Below, piece after piece: positions 1 through 7,009 of a DNA stretch of 18,540 nt (the stretch's first letter is position 1; each line of letters opens with the position of its first letter). Source of the DNA: Tannerellaceae bacterium (lineage in GTDB: Bacteria; Bacteroidota; Bacteroidia; Bacteroidales; Tannerellaceae); NCBI GenBank assembly GCA_031279915.1, contig JAITHO010000020.1, positions 1-18,540 of the forward strand. The letters run 5' to 3'. A program made the position numbers and the translations under genes. A model generated the notes under the pieces. That model made no database searches and was not told the origin of the DNA. It worked only from the letters and a program-made list of their open reading frames with translations.

Positions 1-11
1 GTTGCTGGCGA

Positions 12-42
12 TTTGGATTATTGGTAGCTTGCCTTATATTTG
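12..42 (+). promoter_or_regulatory. Bacteroidetes sigma-ABfr promoter of the DUF4837-pdxA-OPT-pqqD operon
   Basis: TTTG at 12-15, a 19-nt spacer, then TATATTTG at 35-42. This is an exact match to the Bacteroidetes -33/-7 consensus TTTG-N19-TANNTTTG. Transcription should start near position 49, giving a leader of about 20-25 nt before the ATG at 72. No other good promoter is seen before 4612, so all four downstream genes probably share it. Confidence 0.8.
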
Positions 43-71
43 TGCTCGTAAAATTTTAAATCTTGATTATT

Positions 72-1115
72 ATGAAAGCTTCATCCTGTTTGATGTTTAT
101 TTGTTTATTCTGCGCCGTCTTAATGGCGGCTTGCAGCTCGTCGCCTTTGCAAACGCAGGCGACGGGAACTCCTTACGAAATCGTTGTGTCGGTTAATCGG
201 GCCGAATGGGAGGGCGAAATGGGCCGTCTCATCAGGGCTGATCTCGAATCGGATATCCCAATGCTGCCTCAGCCGGAGCCTGCATTCAGAGTTATGTTTG
301 CCGATTCTGGTCGGTTTGGGACGCTATTGAAACATGTTCGGAATGTTTTTATTATCAATATAGATCCCACGATGTTCACGCAGATGGCTTTGCAGTATGA
401 GCGCGATGCATGGGCTAAGGGGCAGATGACGCTCAAGATGAACGCTCCCGATCGTCAGAGCGTGATGGATTTTTTCAGCAAGGATAGCAGGAAGATTTCG
501 AAGTTCTTCTCTATGGTTGAGATGAATCGAGCGACGCTGCTGCTGGGATTGGCTCCGGGTACTGCTCCTATGGATAGCCTTTCGCGACTCTTCAACATTA
601 AGCTTTGCCTTCCGTATGAGATGAAGGCAACGGGAAGAGGGAAAGGGAAGGACTTTTTCTGGGTGTCGGATGATGGAAAGAAAGGGCGGTCGGACGTCAT
701 CGTTTATACATTTCCGTATACTGATACTAATACTTTCACGATGGAGTATCTGATGGCTAAGCGAGATTCGGTGTTGCAAATCAATCTGCCGGGCGGCAGG
801 CCGGATTCGTATATGACTACCGAAAAAATGATTGAGCCGGAGTATGAGGCGATCGCTCTGCGCGGTAAGTATTGCGGACTGATGCGGGGGCTATGGAGGA
901 TGGTTGGCGATGCAATGGGAGGACCATTCGTGAGTGTAGCTAGGCTGGATTCGGCTAACAATCGAGTGATTGTAGCCGAAGGCTTCGTTTATGCGCCCGA
1001 AACTCATAAGCGCAACTTTATCCGCAAGCTCGAGGCTGCCCTCTACACATTGCGCCTCCCCGATGAGCTTGACCTGCCTGTTGAGGAACCATACAAGGAC
1101 ATTAGTAAATTGTAA
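72..1115 (+). CDS. DUF4837 family lipoprotein
   Basis: A 347-residue predicted outer-membrane or periplasmic lipoprotein. The N-terminus has a short hydrophobic signal (residues 7-20) ending in LMAAC, with Cys21 as the lipidated residue. The mature part lacks further membrane segments and resembles the Bacteroidetes-specific DUF4837 family, for which I know no biochemical function. The ATG at 72 was chosen over an in-frame TTG at 63: it gives a standard lysine-initiated signal peptide and sits about 23 nt after the predicted transcription start. It is the first gene of a four-gene operon, and pdxA begins 5 nt after its stop. The family assignment rests on overall sequence resemblance, not on a catalytic motif. 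Confidence 0.8.
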   Translation: MKASSCLMFICLFCAVLMAACSSSPLQTQATGTPYEIVVSVNRAEWEGEMGRLIRADLESDIPMLPQPEPAFRVMFADSGRFGTLLKHVRNVFIINIDPTMFTQMALQYERDAWAKGQMTLKMNAPDRQSVMDFFSKDSRKISKFFSMVEMNRATLLLGLAPGTAPMDSLSRLFNIKLCLPYEMKATGRGKGKDFFWVSDDGKKGRSDVIVYTFPYTDTNTFTMEYLMAKRDSVLQINLPGGRPDSYMTTEKMIEPEYEAIALRGKYCGLMRGLWRMVGDAMGGPFVSVARLDSANNRVIVAEGFVYAPETHKRNFIRKLEAALYTLRLPDELDLPVEEPYKDISKL

Positions 1116-1120
1116 TAATA

Positions 1121-2233
1121 ATGGACGATAATAATTTGAAGATAGGATTTACGCACGGCGATATTAACGGCATCGGATACGAGTTAATCCTGAAAGCCTT
1201 CGCCGACGCGCGTTTGATGGAGCTATGCACGCCGGTTGTGTACGGATCATCCAAGATTGCGGCATATCACCGCAAGGCGCTTGAGATTCCTGCGCTCAAC
1301 ATGAGTAACATCAGCCAGGCTGAGGACGCTGCAAGTAATCGCGTTAACATGATTAATTGCATAAGCGATGAGATAAAGGTGGAGCTCTCCAAGCCTTCCT
1401 ATATCGCCGCCGAAGCTGCTGTGCGTTCGCTGGAGGCTGCTGTGGATGATTTGAAGCGTGGAGCTACACATGCGCTGGTGACAAGTCCGGTAAGCAGTCG
1501 AATAACAGGCGACGGACTTTATCCGAAGCATACTGAATACCTAGGGCAGCGCCTCAAAGCCGGAACTAAGCCTATGACTATACTTGTGTCGGATGCAATG
1601 AAAGTGGCGCTGCTTAGCGAATCTATTCCGCTCTCGGATGTGTTCTTGCATGTTAGTCTGACTAATGTGCTTGACAGATTGCTGCTGTTTGAGAAATCTC
1701 TCCAGCAAGACTTCCGGATTGTCAAGCCGCGCATCGCTGTATTATCCTTCAACCCTAAGTCGGGGCGCGGAGTGAAAGACAGCGAAGAGCAGGCGGTTTT
1801 GATGCCCGCTATTGAGGAAGCTACCAAGCGAAACCTCCTCTGCTTCGGCCCATATTCGGCAGATACTCTTTTCGGATCGAACATGTATGAGAAATTCGAT
1901 GGCATAATGGCTATGTACTATGAGCAGGGAATGACCGCCTTCAAAACTATCGGACTCGACCGAGGAATTGCCTACACTGCCGGACTATCCGCCGTGCATA
2001 CTACTCCTGCTCATGGAGCCGCATACGATATCGCCGGACGCAATTTGGCCTCCATTGACTCTTTCTTGAAAGCTATTTATACTGCAATCGACATTTATCG
2101 AAACCGAATAAGCTTCATTGAAGCTACGGCCAACCCCTTGCGCAAACAATACTTCGACAAAGGAGCCGGCGATGAGAGCGTTGACCTAACAAAAGATGAT
2201 GACGATGGCATATTAATCAACACAAACGCATAA
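1121..2233 (+). CDS. pdxA: PdxA-like protein (4-hydroxythreonine-4-phosphate dehydrogenase family) with degenerate active site
   Basis: 370 residues, homologous along its length to PdxA, which oxidises 4-phosphohydroxy-L-threonine with NAD in the DXP-dependent vitamin B6 pathway. Family landmarks are THGDINGIGYE (11-21), VTSP (120-123), KHTEYLG (136-142), HVSL (177-180), GPYSADTLF (243-251) and AHGAAYDIAG (297-306). Against E. coli PdxA recalled from memory, the metal ligand His166 is kept (H177), but His211 is K213 (NPKSG instead of NPHAG) and His266 is Y267 (MYYEQG instead of MYHDQG). Lys123 is S126, Asn283 is A284 and Arg292 is H293, while His136, Thr137 and Lys274 are kept (H137, T138, K275). 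The reading frame is intact, so this looks like a repurposed or inactive paralogue rather than a decaying gene. The symbol marks family only. It lies 5 nt after the DUF4837 gene and 7 nt before the OPT gene. Confidence 0.85.
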   Translation: MDDNNLKIGFTHGDINGIGYELILKAFADARLMELCTPVVYGSSKIAAYHRKALEIPALNMSNISQAEDAASNRVNMINCISDEIKVELSKPSYIAAEAAVRSLEAAVDDLKRGATHALVTSPVSSRITGDGLYPKHTEYLGQRLKAGTKPMTILVSDAMKVALLSESIPLSDVFLHVSLTNVLDRLLLFEKSLQQDFRIVKPRIAVLSFNPKSGRGVKDSEEQAVLMPAIEEATKRNLLCFGPYSADTLFGSNMYEKFDGIMAMYYEQGMTAFKTIGLDRGIAYTAGLSAVHTTPAHGAAYDIAGRNLASIDSFLKAIYTAIDIYRNRISFIEATANPLRKQYFDKGAGDESVDLTKDDDDGILINTNA

Positions 2234-2240
2234 TATTTTT

Positions 2241-4262
2241 ATGGAAGACAAGAAGAAAACAACCCCCTTCGTATCCGGTCAAACTAGCATGAAAGAGTTC
2301 ACGCTCCGAGCTCTGCTTACCGGATTGCTCCTGGCTATTGTGCTGGGAGCTGCAAATGCTTATCTGGGATTAAAAGCGGGAATGACCATTGCCGCTACTT
2401 ATCCGGCTGCCGTAATTGGCATGGCTGTTCTGAGATTCTTTAAGGGAAGTATTCTCGAAGAGAATTTTACGCGAACCGTGGGCTCCATCGGCGAATCTGT
2501 TGCCGCAGGAGCCATCTTCACTCTGCCGGCTTTCTATATCGCCGGAATATGGACTGATTCATTCAACTCCTTGAGCTCATACCTTACCGCATCGCTGATT
2601 TTACTTGCCGGCGGAACCCTGGGCATTCTTTTCGTAGCTCTACTCAGGAGAGTGATGGTTGAAGATCGTGACTTGCCTTTCCCTGAAAGCCTCGCCGCTG
2701 CGGAGATTCATAAAACCGGACAAAGCGGATCGGGAGGCTCCAAATATCTGTTCTCGGCCATGATCGTCGGAGCTTTGATTCAACTCGGAGGAGCTCTCCG
2801 ACTTTACGCTACCGAATGGGCTGCATTTTTCAAAACTACAACGGCTAAGTTTGCCGGAGGAAAAGCTATTGAAGGTGGATTCCTCGCTGCTGGCCCGGCA
2901 ATCGCTCCTGCTTATTTCGGCGTTGGATACATCATCGGACCGCGACTGGCAGCGCTCAACTTCAGTGGATCAGTGATGGCATGGGGCCTCATGGTGCCTG
3001 TCTTACTCATGATGCTCGGAGCGGGATTCGTCGACGCTTTGCCTGCTAATATAGCTAACGGACTCACCGCCGCTTCCTCTGATGCCTGGACGCATGCCGC
3101 CGACGTGGTATGGAAACAGATCGTTCGCATGGTAGCTATCGGAGGTATGCTGGTAGCCGCCTGCTTCACATTATATCGTATGCGTGAGAACCTCACTGCC
3201 GGATTGCGACGATCGGTTAAAGATTTAAAGCGAGCAACCCAAAGCGGCGGCGATAACGTTGAGCGAACTGAGAAGGACTTGCCCACAGTATGGGTACTCG
3301 TCGGAATAGGCGCCGCAGCTGCTCTCACCTTCGCCGTTACCTTCTTTATCTTCCACACATCCGTATTCGTGGCAATCATCGCATCCACCGTCATGGTCGT
3401 ACTTGCATTCTTCTTTGCCGCAGTATCAGGATACCTCGTAGGATTGATCGGCTCCAGCAACAACCCGATTAGCGGACTAACATTAACCGCGCTGGTAGTT
3501 ACAGCCCTCATCCTCGTTGCATGCGGCGTGAACGCCAATACAGGAGGCGTAGCTGCCGTACTCGGAGTAGCAGCCATAGTTTGCGTTGCAGCCGCCGTTG
3601 CCGGAGAAATGTTCCAAGACTTAAAGGCTGGACACCTGCTCGGCGGAACCCCATGGAAGATGCAAACCGGCGATCTCATTGGGGTACTCCTATCCGCCTT
3701 CGTCATGTTCGGAGTCCTCATCATTCTGAACCAAGGTGACATCAACGCCGGTAATGCCAACAATTACAGCGGCGGATTCGGAAGCAAAAACCTCCCAGCC
3801 CCACAAGCCGCCCTGATGGCCACTCTATCGCAAGGAATCATAGGCGGAGAAATGACATGGGGATTAATCATCGCAGGAATGATCCTCGGATTTGCTTTCA
3901 TCCTCGCAGGAATCAAAAGCCCAATGCTCATATTCGTCGGAATGTATCTACCCTTCAACACCGTTTGCGCAATATTCGTGGGCGGACTAATCAAAGGCAT
4001 TCTCGATATCTACGTGGCGCGACGAAAATACCAAGGCGCACAGCTGGCTGCCGTTGAAAATACCGGCGTACTCATCGCATCCGGACTGATAGCCGGCGAG
4101 GCGCTCCTCGGACTAGTCTCGGCCACGCTCGCAATGTTCGATAAGTACATGCACAAGATTCTAAACATATCGAATCCATCCTACATCCCAGGCATACTTA
4201 TCATGGCGCTCATGGCATACTTCCTGGTCAGCATACCGCTTAAAAAGGGAAAAACCGAATGA
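2241..4262 (+). CDS. OPT-family oligopeptide transporter
   Basis: A 673-residue polytopic inner-membrane protein with roughly 14-16 hydrophobic segments from residue 20 to the C-terminus. It fits the oligopeptide transporter (OPT) superfamily, whose members move small peptides or metal chelates by secondary transport. Visible family marks are NAYLGLKAGMT (39-49), the NPISG motif (408-412) after a GLIGSS turn, PWKMQTGDLIG (471-481) and SGLIAGEALLG (614-624). A charged cytoplasmic loop rich in Lys, Arg and Glu lies at about 313-347. The length is normal for bacterial OPT proteins. The substrate cannot be read from sequence. The stop codon TGA overlaps the ATG of the PqqD-domain gene (ATGA), implying translational coupling. 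Confidence 0.9.
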   Translation: MEDKKKTTPFVSGQTSMKEFTLRALLTGLLLAIVLGAANAYLGLKAGMTIAATYPAAVIGMAVLRFFKGSILEENFTRTVGSIGESVAAGAIFTLPAFYIAGIWTDSFNSLSSYLTASLILLAGGTLGILFVALLRRVMVEDRDLPFPESLAAAEIHKTGQSGSGGSKYLFSAMIVGALIQLGGALRLYATEWAAFFKTTTAKFAGGKAIEGGFLAAGPAIAPAYFGVGYIIGPRLAALNFSGSVMAWGLMVPVLLMMLGAGFVDALPANIANGLTAASSDAWTHAADVVWKQIVRMVAIGGMLVAACFTLYRMRENLTAGLRRSVKDLKRATQSGGDNVERTEKDLPTVWVLVGIGAAAALTFAVTFFIFHTSVFVAIIASTVMVVLAFFFAAVSGYLVGLIGSSNNPISGLTLTALVVTALILVACGVNANTGGVAAVLGVAAIVCVAAAVAGEMFQDLKAGHLLGGTPWKMQTGDLIGVLLSAFVMFGVLIILNQGDINAGNANNYSGGFGSKNLPAPQAALMATLSQGIIGGEMTWGLIIAGMILGFAFILAGIKSPMLIFVGMYLPFNTVCAIFVGGLIKGILDIYVARRKYQGAQLAAVENTGVLIASGLIAGEALLGLVSATLAMFDKYMHKILNISNPSYIPGILIMALMAYFLVSIPLKKGKTE

Positions 4263-4612
4263 AACAACCCGGATTGCTCGATCAATTGTACCTATTCCCG
4301 CAGATAGCCCCACACGTACAAACCGAAACCATGGGAAACCGATGCATAATCGTATTCCCACGGTTTCGCAACAAGTGGATGCAGAAATACCTTGTTCCGC
4401 GCAATCGATCGCCACTTATTCGCGTGAGGCTCGACGATCACGGCTCGGCCGTTTGGCAAAAAATCGACGGACGCCGAACCGTTTACGACATCGTCGAATC
4501 TCTCGCCTCGCACTTCGATGGAGATGATAAATACGAGCTGCAAATCTCCATTTTCATCAATCACTTACGGCAAGAAGGCTACATACGGATGCTCAGCGAA
4601 CCCGCTCCATAA
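4259..4612 (+). CDS. PqqD-domain protein (RRE-like winged helix), orphan
   Basis: 117 residues, soluble, no signal peptide. The central part (about 50-112) matches the PqqD family: VRLDDHGSAVWQ (56-67), IDGRRTVYDIVESLASHF (69-86) and a final helix IFINHLRQEGYIRM (98-111). PqqD proteins form a small winged-helix RiPP recognition element that binds a precursor peptide and presents it to a radical SAM enzyme. No radical SAM enzyme or precursor peptide gene is recognisable here, so the partner is unknown. The start overlaps the stop of the OPT gene by 4 nt, so the two are almost certainly co-translated, which suggests a role linked to the transported peptide or to the transporter itself (inference). 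It is the last gene of the operon. Confidence 0.8.
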   Translation: MKQPGLLDQLYLFPQIAPHVQTETMGNRCIIVFPRFRNKWMQKYLVPRNRSPLIRVRLDDHGSAVWQKIDGRRTVYDIVESLASHFDGDDKYELQISIFINHLRQEGYIRMLSEPAP

Positions 4613-4784
4613 CTCTCGCCACGACTTTTATCCGTTGATAATGAAGCCTGAAATAAGCGCAAAAAATCTCGTTCTCGAATATTAAAACATTTTTTTGTAG
4701 CCGAAAAAATATTTTTCCGAGATATCAATATCATGAAGCGGTCAAAAAAAATGCTGTGCGAGAAAAACACTCGTTTTTTGGGCC

Positions 4785-4837
4785 AAAAATTTGCTGGACG
4801 CCGATAAGACTATTTATTTCCGTCCAGCAATTTTTTT
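4785..4837 (+). terminator. Hairpin with T-run inside the 41-bp array, possible terminator of the pqqD operon
   Basis: TTGCTGGACG (4791-4800) pairs with CGTCCAGCAA (4821-4830) across a 20-nt loop and is followed by seven T (4831-4837). A-rich sequence precedes the stem, so the structure could also stop transcription from the other side. It lies 180 nt after the PqqD stop codon, and nothing closer looks like a terminator. The long loop is not typical, so the role is tentative. Confidence 0.4.
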
Positions 4838-4868
4838 GGCGAAAAAAACACTTGTTTTTTCTTCCCTG

Positions 4869-4914
4869 CAAATGCTGGATGGAAATAACGTTTGATTTTT
4901 CCATCCAGCATTTG
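4869..4914. repeat. 17-bp inverted repeat within the array (GGATGG arm type)
   Basis: The arm at 4869-4885 (core TGCTGGATGGAAA) pairs perfectly over 17 bp with 4898-4914 (core TTTCCATCCAGCA), leaving a 12-nt loop. A second copy of the right arm lies at 4938-4954. It is the strongest hairpin in the array. Confidence 0.8.
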
Positions 4915-4927
4915 ATTTTGGGAAAAA

Positions 4928-4978
4928 AACAAGTGTGTTTTCCATCCAGCATTTTTTTTGAAGGAAAAAACACTTGTT
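4928..4978. repeat. 16-bp inverted repeat within the array (AACAAGTG arm type)
   Basis: AACAAGTGTGTTTTCC (4928-4943) pairs with GGAAAAAACACTTGTT (4963-4978) at 15 of 16 positions across a 19-nt loop. The left arm is an inverted copy of the A-run/CACTTG part of the other units, so one unit carries this section in reverse orientation. Confidence 0.7.
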
Positions 4979-5158
4979 ATCGGCGTCCAGCAGATTTTGG
5001 ACGAAAAAAACACTTTTTGCCGGCTTTCAGCAGATTTTTTTTCGAGAAATAAACGTCGTTTTAATTTTCGCAAATGTTTTATCTCCAAAAAAAATATTTA
5101 TTCATACCGAAAAAAAATATGCTGAAAGCGAAATACACTGTTACATGGACTCAAAAAG

Positions 5159-5198
5159 TTGCTGGACGCCAAATCACTCTTTAAATGGCGTCCAGCAA
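5159..5198. repeat. 13-bp inverted repeat within the array (GGACGCC arm type)
   Basis: TTGCTGGACGCCA (5159-5171) pairs perfectly with TGGCGTCCAGCAA (5186-5198) across a 14-nt loop. It repeats the arm type of the 4791-4830 hairpin about 370 bp away. Confidence 0.75.
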
Positions 5199-5427
5199 AT
5201 GTTGGACGAGAAATAAATGTTTAAATGGGATTCGGCAATTATTTTCTCGGAAAATAAATCGTTGTATTTATTTCGGCAAAAAATCTTTGAGGAAGATGAT
5301 AGTTATTTTCGGTACGGAACAAATCATGAGGGCGGATTTGTGTTGCAATGGCAATGAACCGCTTGAGGGGCATAAACGGCAAATAAAAATCCCGTGCCGG
5401 ATATTGGGCAGCAATGATTATAGGATT

Positions 5428-5499
5428 GTGCGCCGGAATATGTATCTTGCGGGTGAATTATAAGATAGCAACCATATCCGGCAAGCCTTATGGGCGCAC
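5428..5499 (+). promoter_or_regulatory. Structured leader upstream of the TPR gene (alternative hairpins)
   Basis: GCCGGAATATG (5432-5442) can pair with CATATCCGGC (5473-5482) with one bulge, enclosing TATCTT (5443-5448) paired to AAGATA (5462-5467). The outer sequence GTGCGCC (5428-5434) is complementary to GGCGCAC (5493-5499) and shares bases with the first stem, so the two folds exclude each other. There is no T-run after the stem. This is a candidate leader RNA or protein-binding structure; function unknown. Confidence 0.35.
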
Positions 5500-5508
5500 T
5501 GACAAACG

Positions 5509-6984
5509 ATGACGATAATGACTAATAATATATTCAAAATGGAAGAAATAAACATGAACGAAACCGGCAAAAATATCGAAGAGGCGATGCAACAGTTCCT
5601 ATCGGTATTTGCAGAGTATGAAGTTAAGAGGAGAGCGGAGCTGATTGAATATCTGGCAATCCCTAAAGTGGTTGGACGGGCTCGCAGAGAGGCTACTTTC
5701 ATACTGGAAGACATTGAGCATCACCTGGCTTTTTGTCGGGATATTTTCAAACGCATCCTTGTTTATGCAGGAAATGATAACGCTAAATCCGACTTATTTA
5801 TGGAGGCCATAAGTATGATTTTGGAGAGCAAGGTTGATGAAGCATACGAGCTTCTTAGCGATGAAAAGATGCAGAAAAATGGCGGAGACGCCGCTGCTTA
5901 TATACTCAAAGCACAGATTGCGGAGTTTAAACACCTAAATTTGGCTGCCGACGAATACTATACGAAGGCCGTTGAAACCAACCCTTCCTACGAAAATTGT
6001 TACTACACGGCAAGATTCTACTTTTGCTCGAATCAATCGGATAAAGCCTTGCTATATTTTAATCGAGCCCTGCAATTGGATATATCTTACTTGGATCGGG
6101 CCGGTATACTCACTCATATCGGTAGAATGGCAGCCGACGCGAAAAATTATCCCGAAGCGGCAGCTGCTTTTAAGGAATCGCTGGAAATGAAACGAAAAAT
6201 GCTTGCGCAGCTTCCTCAGTATACCCCTAATTTCCTTGCCAACCTTAAGGATCTGGGCGACTTGCATTATAAGTACAAAGAATATCGTATGGCGAAAGAA
6301 TGTTTTAATGAGGCTCTGAAGGGATATGCAAAGCTGGCTAAAAACGATGGAGACGAGCATAATCCGGCTATCGCCAAGCTATACGACGCGCTCGGCAACG
6401 TTAACAACGAACAAAAGGCCTACGCTCATGCGGAGGAGTACTACAAGAATGCGATTGCTATGTATACCGATTTGCTGGAGAAAGAACCAAAACGAGAGCT
6501 GCCCAAGAAATATCTGCCCGAACTCGCAGAGGTTTTAATGCATATCGGTGGTCACTACAAGGAACGAAGCATCTATGCCGAGGCTCAAAAGCATTATCTG
6601 GAGGCTATGGATATATACAAAGAGCTGGTGAAGTTTGATTCGGAGGAGTACGATAGTAATTTGGGAATATGCCTAAGTCTCATCTCGTATTCGTACATGG
6701 AAAACCGTGAATATCGAAAAGCGGAGCCATTTTTCGTTGAAACTTTGAAGGCGTACAGAAGTTTGGCGACGAGGTTCCCTAAGATTTGGACTAAGGATTT
6801 GGCTCAAACCTTAGTTGCAATGGCCTCATTCTATACTATGCATATTCGCGACAAAAAGCTTTCGGTTCGTTATGCCAACGAGGCCGTAAAGGTTCTGCAA
6901 ACGTGGGATGACAAGGAATGGGCGCCGCAACTCCGTACAACGGCTAAACATGTGCTGACGCTTTGGAAGAAGGGCTATAAATAA
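5509..6984 (+). CDS. Cytoplasmic tetratricopeptide repeat protein of unknown function
   Basis: Up to 491 residues, without signal peptide or membrane segments. I do not recognise the family. Numbered from the ATG at 5554, residues 1-75 form a helical, charged segment (AMQQFLSVFAEYEVKRRAEL and on), and about 113-455 are consecutive TPR-type helix pairs, for example AADEYYTKAVETNP, SDKALLYFNRALQLD, YPEAAAAFKESLEM, YRMAKECFNEALKGYAKL, YAHAEEYYKNAIAMYTDLL, YAEAQKHYLEAMDIYKELV and YRKAEPFFVETLKAYRSLA. Such arrays are protein-interaction scaffolds. Four in-frame ATGs compete (5509, 5518, 5539, 5554); GGAAG eight nt before 5554 favours that one, and the longest reading is given here. It stands alone after the repeat array, and I found no consensus promoter. 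It converges on sbcC, with 25 nt between the stops. Confidence 0.8.
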   Translation: MTIMTNNIFKMEEINMNETGKNIEEAMQQFLSVFAEYEVKRRAELIEYLAIPKVVGRARREATFILEDIEHHLAFCRDIFKRILVYAGNDNAKSDLFMEAISMILESKVDEAYELLSDEKMQKNGGDAAAYILKAQIAEFKHLNLAADEYYTKAVETNPSYENCYYTARFYFCSNQSDKALLYFNRALQLDISYLDRAGILTHIGRMAADAKNYPEAAAAFKESLEMKRKMLAQLPQYTPNFLANLKDLGDLHYKYKEYRMAKECFNEALKGYAKLAKNDGDEHNPAIAKLYDALGNVNNEQKAYAHAEEYYKNAIAMYTDLLEKEPKRELPKKYLPELAEVLMHIGGHYKERSIYAEAQKHYLEAMDIYKELVKFDSEEYDSNLGICLSLISYSYMENREYRKAEPFFVETLKAYRSLATRFPKIWTKDLAQTLVAMASFYTMHIRDKKLSVRYANEAVKVLQTWDDKEWAPQLRTTAKHVLTLWKKGYK

Positions 6985-6994
6985 GGTATAGCCC
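6972..6994. terminator. Hairpin between convergent TPR and sbcC genes
   Basis: GGGCTATA (6972-6979) pairs perfectly with TATAGCCC (6987-6994) across a 7-nt loop that contains the TPR stop codon. It sits exactly where two convergent transcripts meet, and so may end both. There is no long T-run on either side, so the strength is uncertain. Confidence 0.45.
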
Positions 6995-7009
6995 GCAGTT
7001 GTTTCGGCC

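Larger units (their letters stand above)
4659..5314. repeat. Degenerate ~41-bp tandem repeat array (about 16 units)
   Basis: Units of 40-42 bp run through most of this gene-free gap. The clearest starts are at 4783, 4824, 4864, 4905, 4946, 4987, 5027, 5152, 5192, 5233 and 5274, and weaker units continue to both sides. A unit typically has CCAGCA (or TCAGCA, CGGCA), then an A/T-rich stretch often containing TGCTGGACG or TTGGACGAG, an A-run, CACTTG or a variant, a T-run, and CGGCGT or CCAT just before the next unit. The array is AT-rich against its neighbours. Because 41 is not a multiple of 3, the peptide reading is not periodic and the overlapping ORFs on both strands are not credible genes. 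No cas genes or identical repeats are present, so it is not a CRISPR. Confidence 0.75.

Noticed and set aside
63..71. TTG start for the DUF4837 lipoprotein
   Set aside because: ATG at 72 gives a normal lipoprotein signal and needs no rare start.
2912..3763. 283-codon ORF on the minus strand inside the OPT gene
   Set aside because: Antisense shadow of a strongly supported membrane protein gene; composition is low-complexity Ala/Thr/Pro.
4731..5216. Overlapping ORFs of 80-98 codons on both strands across the repeat array
   Set aside because: They are made of the 41-bp repeats, rich in Phe, Lys, Cys and Trp, with no conserved peptide period because 41 is not divisible by 3. The openness comes from AT-rich repeats.
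4659..5314. CRISPR array
   Set aside because: The units are not near-identical repeats with unique spacers; variation is spread along the whole unit, and there are no cas genes.
5296..5463. 55-codon ORF upstream of the TPR gene
   Set aside because: No recognisable family, no promoter match, and its stop codon lies inside the predicted leader hairpin. It cannot be supported beyond being open.
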